Source of the DNA: CAZKYP01 sp964556885
GTDB lineage: Bacteria > Planctomycetota > Phycisphaerae > Sedimentisphaerales > Anaerobacaceae
Direction of reading: 5' to 3'
Assembly (NCBI GenBank): GCA_964556885.1
Contig: CAZKYP010000027.1
Location: 1 to 24,127 of the forward strand
Length of the DNA: 24,127 nt
Part shown: in pieces, positions 21,248 through 24,127 of the stretch
Position numbering within the stretch: the first letter of the stretch is position 1
Layout of the letters: each line of letters starts with the position of its first letter
Translations under genes and position numbers: made by a program
Notes under the pieces: generated by a model
What the model saw: the letters and a program-made list of their open reading frames with translations, nothing else
Database searches by the model: none
What the model was told of the DNA's origin: nothing

Positions 21248-24127
21248 CTTTTATCTTGGTCAAAGATTCGGTGCGGTGTTTGGGAGCATCTACAACCTTT
21301 ATGTCCCTCCTGTCAGGAGTTTGTTCTATTGTTGTTTTGAGGCCGTACTTTTCTTTGAGCATTTCCCGCTTCTGGTAACACTGTTCTGTGAAGACTGCCA
21401 TTTCCGATTCAAGGTTCGCACTGGGCGAATCGCCGAAGAAGGCGTGAATGATAGGAAAGACCAAATCCGGCTTTTTCTTTCTCAGCTCCTTGGCGAGACC
21501 CTCAATCTTGGCGGTTGCAACTCCTTCCTGCATGCAGGTAAACGGACCTACGTGAAATACGCCGGATATGAAAGCGTCACCCTTTGGCCTTACCATATCG
21601 TTCATAATAAAATACGAAATGCCGGTGCTCAGCGGCGATTCCCCCTCGATATTTCCATGGAACTCGTGTCGCTTCTCAAGCGTCTCTATAATCCGCATCG
21701 GCTTTGGAAGCACATGCCTTCCGTCGAGGACCTCGTGGAACGGTGCGGCTATTCTCTCTTCCACACTCGACATGTATCTACCCTTAATAAGCGACTTGGC
21801 GTACGCCCTGGCCACCCTAAGTGTCCGCCCCATATCGAAACTCCTTAGCCCCAGAAGCGTATCTCTTTTTGCGTTCCTCAAATTCATCTTGTTCACATAA
21901 TCCAGCCAGTCTGTCACCGGGTCCCTGACGATTTCCAATCCCTTCTCTTCCAACTGCCTGACGACAAAGTTCGTATACGGGTCGTGCTGCCTCATATAGA
22001 TTTCCCCGATATACAGAACCAGCGGGAACCGCTCGCTTCTTTGAATCTTTGACGATTTGAAAAGCGTTACGGTATTTTTGCCCCACTCAACCAGTCTATC
22101 AACGTCGGCCCCCGCCTCGACAATACCTTCCAGTTCTCTCAGACGCTCTTCTTTCAATTTTTCAATCCGCTCTTTGTCTTCGGCATAAGGACGGAATCTT
22201 AATGATATATCTTCAAGAAGGTCCGATGCCTTCATACCCTTGAATAATATCTGCTGCATTTTGATTTTATCGGAAAAGCCCAATTTTTTTGGGAAAGGCA
22301 CATCGAAATAATCTTTTTCCGACGACGGCCCGGCGACAGGGACCTTATGCAGATTTTCCCTGTCCAGAAATTCCCGTACCAGCTCCGTATATTTTCCGAA
22401 TCTGCACGGTCCGCTCGTCGTGGGAAGCATCACAAGGTAGTTGTCTTCAACATATTGCCTTCCCTTGTCTTCCATTTCTTCCTTCAGAAAACCAATCGCA
22501 TCACCTACAACTCCCTTTAGCGGGTGACAGACCTCCGTATAAATATGTTTCGCCGCTTCTTCGGCTCCTCTCGGTGTGTTCGTCGGCAGGACGCTGCTGG
22601 AGATACCGAAGTGCCTCAGGCCGGCCGCACCGATGTAACTTCCGTTGCCCATATAAGGAATGAGCCATGTCCTGCTGTCGTTGCCGTTTCTCGGACATAT
22701 TTTTATTTTGTCTTTCCTGAATACCGTCTTCTTTGTCTGATTTACAACCCTTTCGTGTGCTTCGGTTCGGGTTACGAATGGAGCGTTGTTCGTCTGGGCA
22801 TCCGTCACAAGAACCAGCAGCGGCTTACCAGCGGCCTGTTGAATCTTTTCCTCATGGTAAATCTTGAGGCTGTCGGGGCCGCAGGCGAAATTTATCATTC
22901 GTATCCCAAACAGGTTCGGATGGCTCGCAACAAAAAGATTGGCTTTTAAGATTAAAACGCTTTGCACCCAGAATTCGTTCTCAACGATATCGTCTATACT
23001 GATGTCTCTGAACTTATGCTCCAGGAATATCTGCGGTATGTAGTTTAGGCCGCGGACTTGCGAGAACATCGAACCGGAATTCGAACTTGCCTCCGGATCC
23101 AGGAGCACGTAGTCTCTTCCAATTCCCACGTAAGCATTTTCTTCGTCCTTCTCTATCCGCTCAAGGAACTTGTCGCCTTCCGCGTACAGTTCGGCCTTGA
23201 ATTTTTCCTCGGCATCGTCAGCGTGTTTTATAGCGTCCCTTATCTGCCTGTCTGTGTACCTGATACCGAGCCTGTTGAATTCCTCCTTCAGTGCCATAAC
23301 AAGAAGCTCGAGGTCCCCGAAGTGCAGAACGGGATTTATCTGTTTCTTCTTATCGAGCGACAGCACGTCATTTAAGATATAGCCTTCAGACTCGGTATAA
23401 ATGCAGTACTTCAGGTCGGGAGGGGTCTTTGATCTTTGCTCGATGAAACTCGGATTGAAAAGATAGCGGATATTCGCATCTTTGTTCAGTATGTCCGCAT
23501 GGCCGGTCACCAGCTTCCTCGCTATACAGAATTCCGTTCGCGAATTATCCACCCCAATCTTGGCTATCTCATTGTCCGTTCTTCGAGTGACAACAGGAAA
23601 GAAGCCGAGGTTCTTCAACAGGGCCGCGCTCCAGATTCCTTTCGAACCAAGCGTCGCCGTGCTTCTTTTTATTCCGACAGTCGGGGTTTTCTCCGTATCC
23701 ACATTTACAGAAGGCAACTCTTTCTGCAAACATCCCTGTTGCTTGAAGTGTTTCTCGAATATCTTGTGGTACCTGTCCACATAATTCGTTCGCGGTTTCC
23801 TCGCTGTCTCCGAGTTGCCCCGCGGGCAGAAACCGCCCGTTATTATCTCGTCCTCATCGATTGAAAATACCTCGAGCGTGCAGTCTCTCATGCCGCACGT
23901 TTTATCCCCGAAAAGCTCCCTGCACGAAATCCTGCGCTTATCGAAAGGCATATCGACCAGCTCCCAGCCCCTGAACGCCGACTCGAACCTTCTGCCCTGT
24001 TTCTCGAGGCTTTTTATATTGTCAATTACATCCAGCGCCTGTCCCCACGCGCCGAACATCTCCCTGTGCGGGTAGGCCTCTATTTGCCTGCCGGTAACCT
24101 GTGCCAGTGCCGCAAGAAACGCCCTGC
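21240..24127 (-). CDS. 2-hydroxyacyl-CoA dehydratase activase-like protein (BadF/HgdC + DUF2229), 5' end outside window
   Basis: The frame is open to the right edge: codons before the ATG at 24059 read RAFLAALAQVTGRQIEAYPH in frame, so that ATG is internal and the N-terminus lies outside. The visible ~962 residues begin at the end of a BadF/BadG ATPase domain (MFGAWGQAL), then a Cys-containing linker (RDCTLEVFSI, GGFCPRGN). DUF2229-type motifs follow: STATLGSKGIWSAALLKNLG, INFACGPDSLKIY, LPTTSGPCRFGKYTELV. The last part has GPFTCMQEGVATAKIEG and FPIIHAFFGDSPSANLESE. Such fused proteins are ATP-driven electron donors for radical dehydratases or benzoyl-CoA-type reductases in anaerobes; conserved Cys residues would bind an iron-sulphur cluster. 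No dehydratase partner is in the window. It is convergent with the mprF operon. Confidence 0.88.
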   Translation of the reverse strand, partial: RAFLAALAQVTGRQIEAYPHREMFGAWGQALDVIDNIKSLEKQGRRFESAFRGWELVDMPFDKRRISCRELFGDKTCGMRDCTLEVFSIDEDEIITGGFCPRGNSETARKPRTNYVDRYHKIFEKHFKQQGCLQKELPSVNVDTEKTPTVGIKRSTATLGSKGIWSAALLKNLGFFPVVTRRTDNEIAKIGVDNSRTEFCIARKLVTGHADILNKDANIRYLFNPSFIEQRSKTPPDLKYCIYTESEGYILNDVLSLDKKKQINPVLHFGDLELLVMALKEEFNRLGIRYTDRQIRDAIKHADDAEEKFKAELYAEGDKFLERIEKDEENAYVGIGRDYVLLDPEASSNSGSMFSQVRGLNYIPQIFLEHKFRDISIDDIVENEFWVQSVLILKANLFVASHPNLFGIRMINFACGPDSLKIYHEEKIQQAAGKPLLVLVTDAQTNNAPFVTRTEAHERVVNQTKKTVFRKDKIKICPRNGNDSRTWLIPYMGNGSYIGAAGLRHFGISSSVLPTNTPRGAEEAAKHIYTEVCHPLKGVVGDAIGFLKEEMEDKGRQYVEDNYLVMLPTTSGPCRFGKYTELVREFLDRENLHKVPVAGPSSEKDYFDVPFPKKLGFSDKIKMQQILFKGMKASDLLEDISLRFRPYAEDKERIEKLKEERLRELEGIVEAGADVDRLVEWGKNTVTLFKSSKIQRSERFPLVLYIGEIYMRQHDPYTNFVVRQLEEKGLEIVRDPVTDWLDYVNKMNLRNAKRDTLLGLRSFDMGRTLRVARAYAKSLIKGRYMSSVEERIAAPFHEVLDGRHVLPKPMRIIETLEKRHEFHGNIEGESPLSTGISYFIMNDMVRPKGDAFISGVFHVGPFTCMQEGVATAKIEGLAKELRKKKPDLVFPIIHAFFGDSPSANLESEMAVFTEQCYQKREMLKEKYGLKTTIEQTPDRRDIKVVDAPKHRTESLTKIKEL

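Noticed and set aside
24057..24059. ATG as the start of the activase
   Set aside because: The frame stays open upstream to the window edge with family-like residues (LAALAQVTGRQIEAYPHRE), so the ATG is internal.
1..24127. CRISPR arrays, tRNA/rRNA genes, insertion sequences, attachment sites
   Set aside because: No regularly spaced repeats, no cloverleaf or rRNA sequence, and no transposase or integrase reading frame were seen on either strand.

Overview
The window looks like chromosomal DNA of a planctomycete, most plausibly from the Phycisphaerae/Sedimentisphaerales side. This is an inference from gene content: a pseudopilin with an FTLVELLVVIAIIALL leader and a C-terminal H...DGHV motif, a membrane-embedded spermidine-synthase-like protein with TPRs, a TonB receptor, DUF4870 and LemA/TPM proteins, and a large 2-hydroxyacyl-CoA dehydratase activase. 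I see no rRNA, tRNA, transposase, integrase or CRISPR array. It reads as an ordinary chromosome with several lineage-specific genes.

Layout. Bases 1-14422 are transcribed almost entirely leftwards (minus strand). They hold the 5' part of an aconitate hydratase (1-479); a tight three-gene unit of membrane spermidine-synthase/TPR protein, an 80-residue protein and a pseudopilin (4971 down to 715); a TonB-dependent receptor (7992-5668) with a CRP-type palindrome upstream; a DUF4870/small membrane protein pair (9101-8268); two exported proteins of unknown function (11353-10148 and 10096-9488), the second built of about 23-residue Gln/Asn repeats; a gene-poor stretch with a possible decayed ORF (11354-12036); a ParA ATPase fused to a glycogen-binding domain (13305-12037); and an Hsp20 (14422-13979) behind a near-perfect sigma-54 promoter.

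Bases 14697-21179 run rightwards as a probable operon: nucleotidyltransferase-like protein, TPM-domain protein, LemA, acyl-CoA thioesterase, MprF-type aminoacyl-phosphatidylglycerol synthase/flippase and a membrane-anchored Ntn-type C-N hydrolase. The theme is envelope maintenance and lipid modification. The last gene (21240 to beyond 24127, minus) converges on this operon and is cut by the window edge.

Most notable points: the ParA-CBM48 fusion that keeps the AMPK-beta carbohydrate-contact residues; the curli-like periodicity of the 202-residue exported protein; the sigma-54 hsp20 promoter; the CRP-like site; the MprF/hydrolase pairing; and a duplicated ~36-bp element around the long leader of the spermidine-synthase-like operon.
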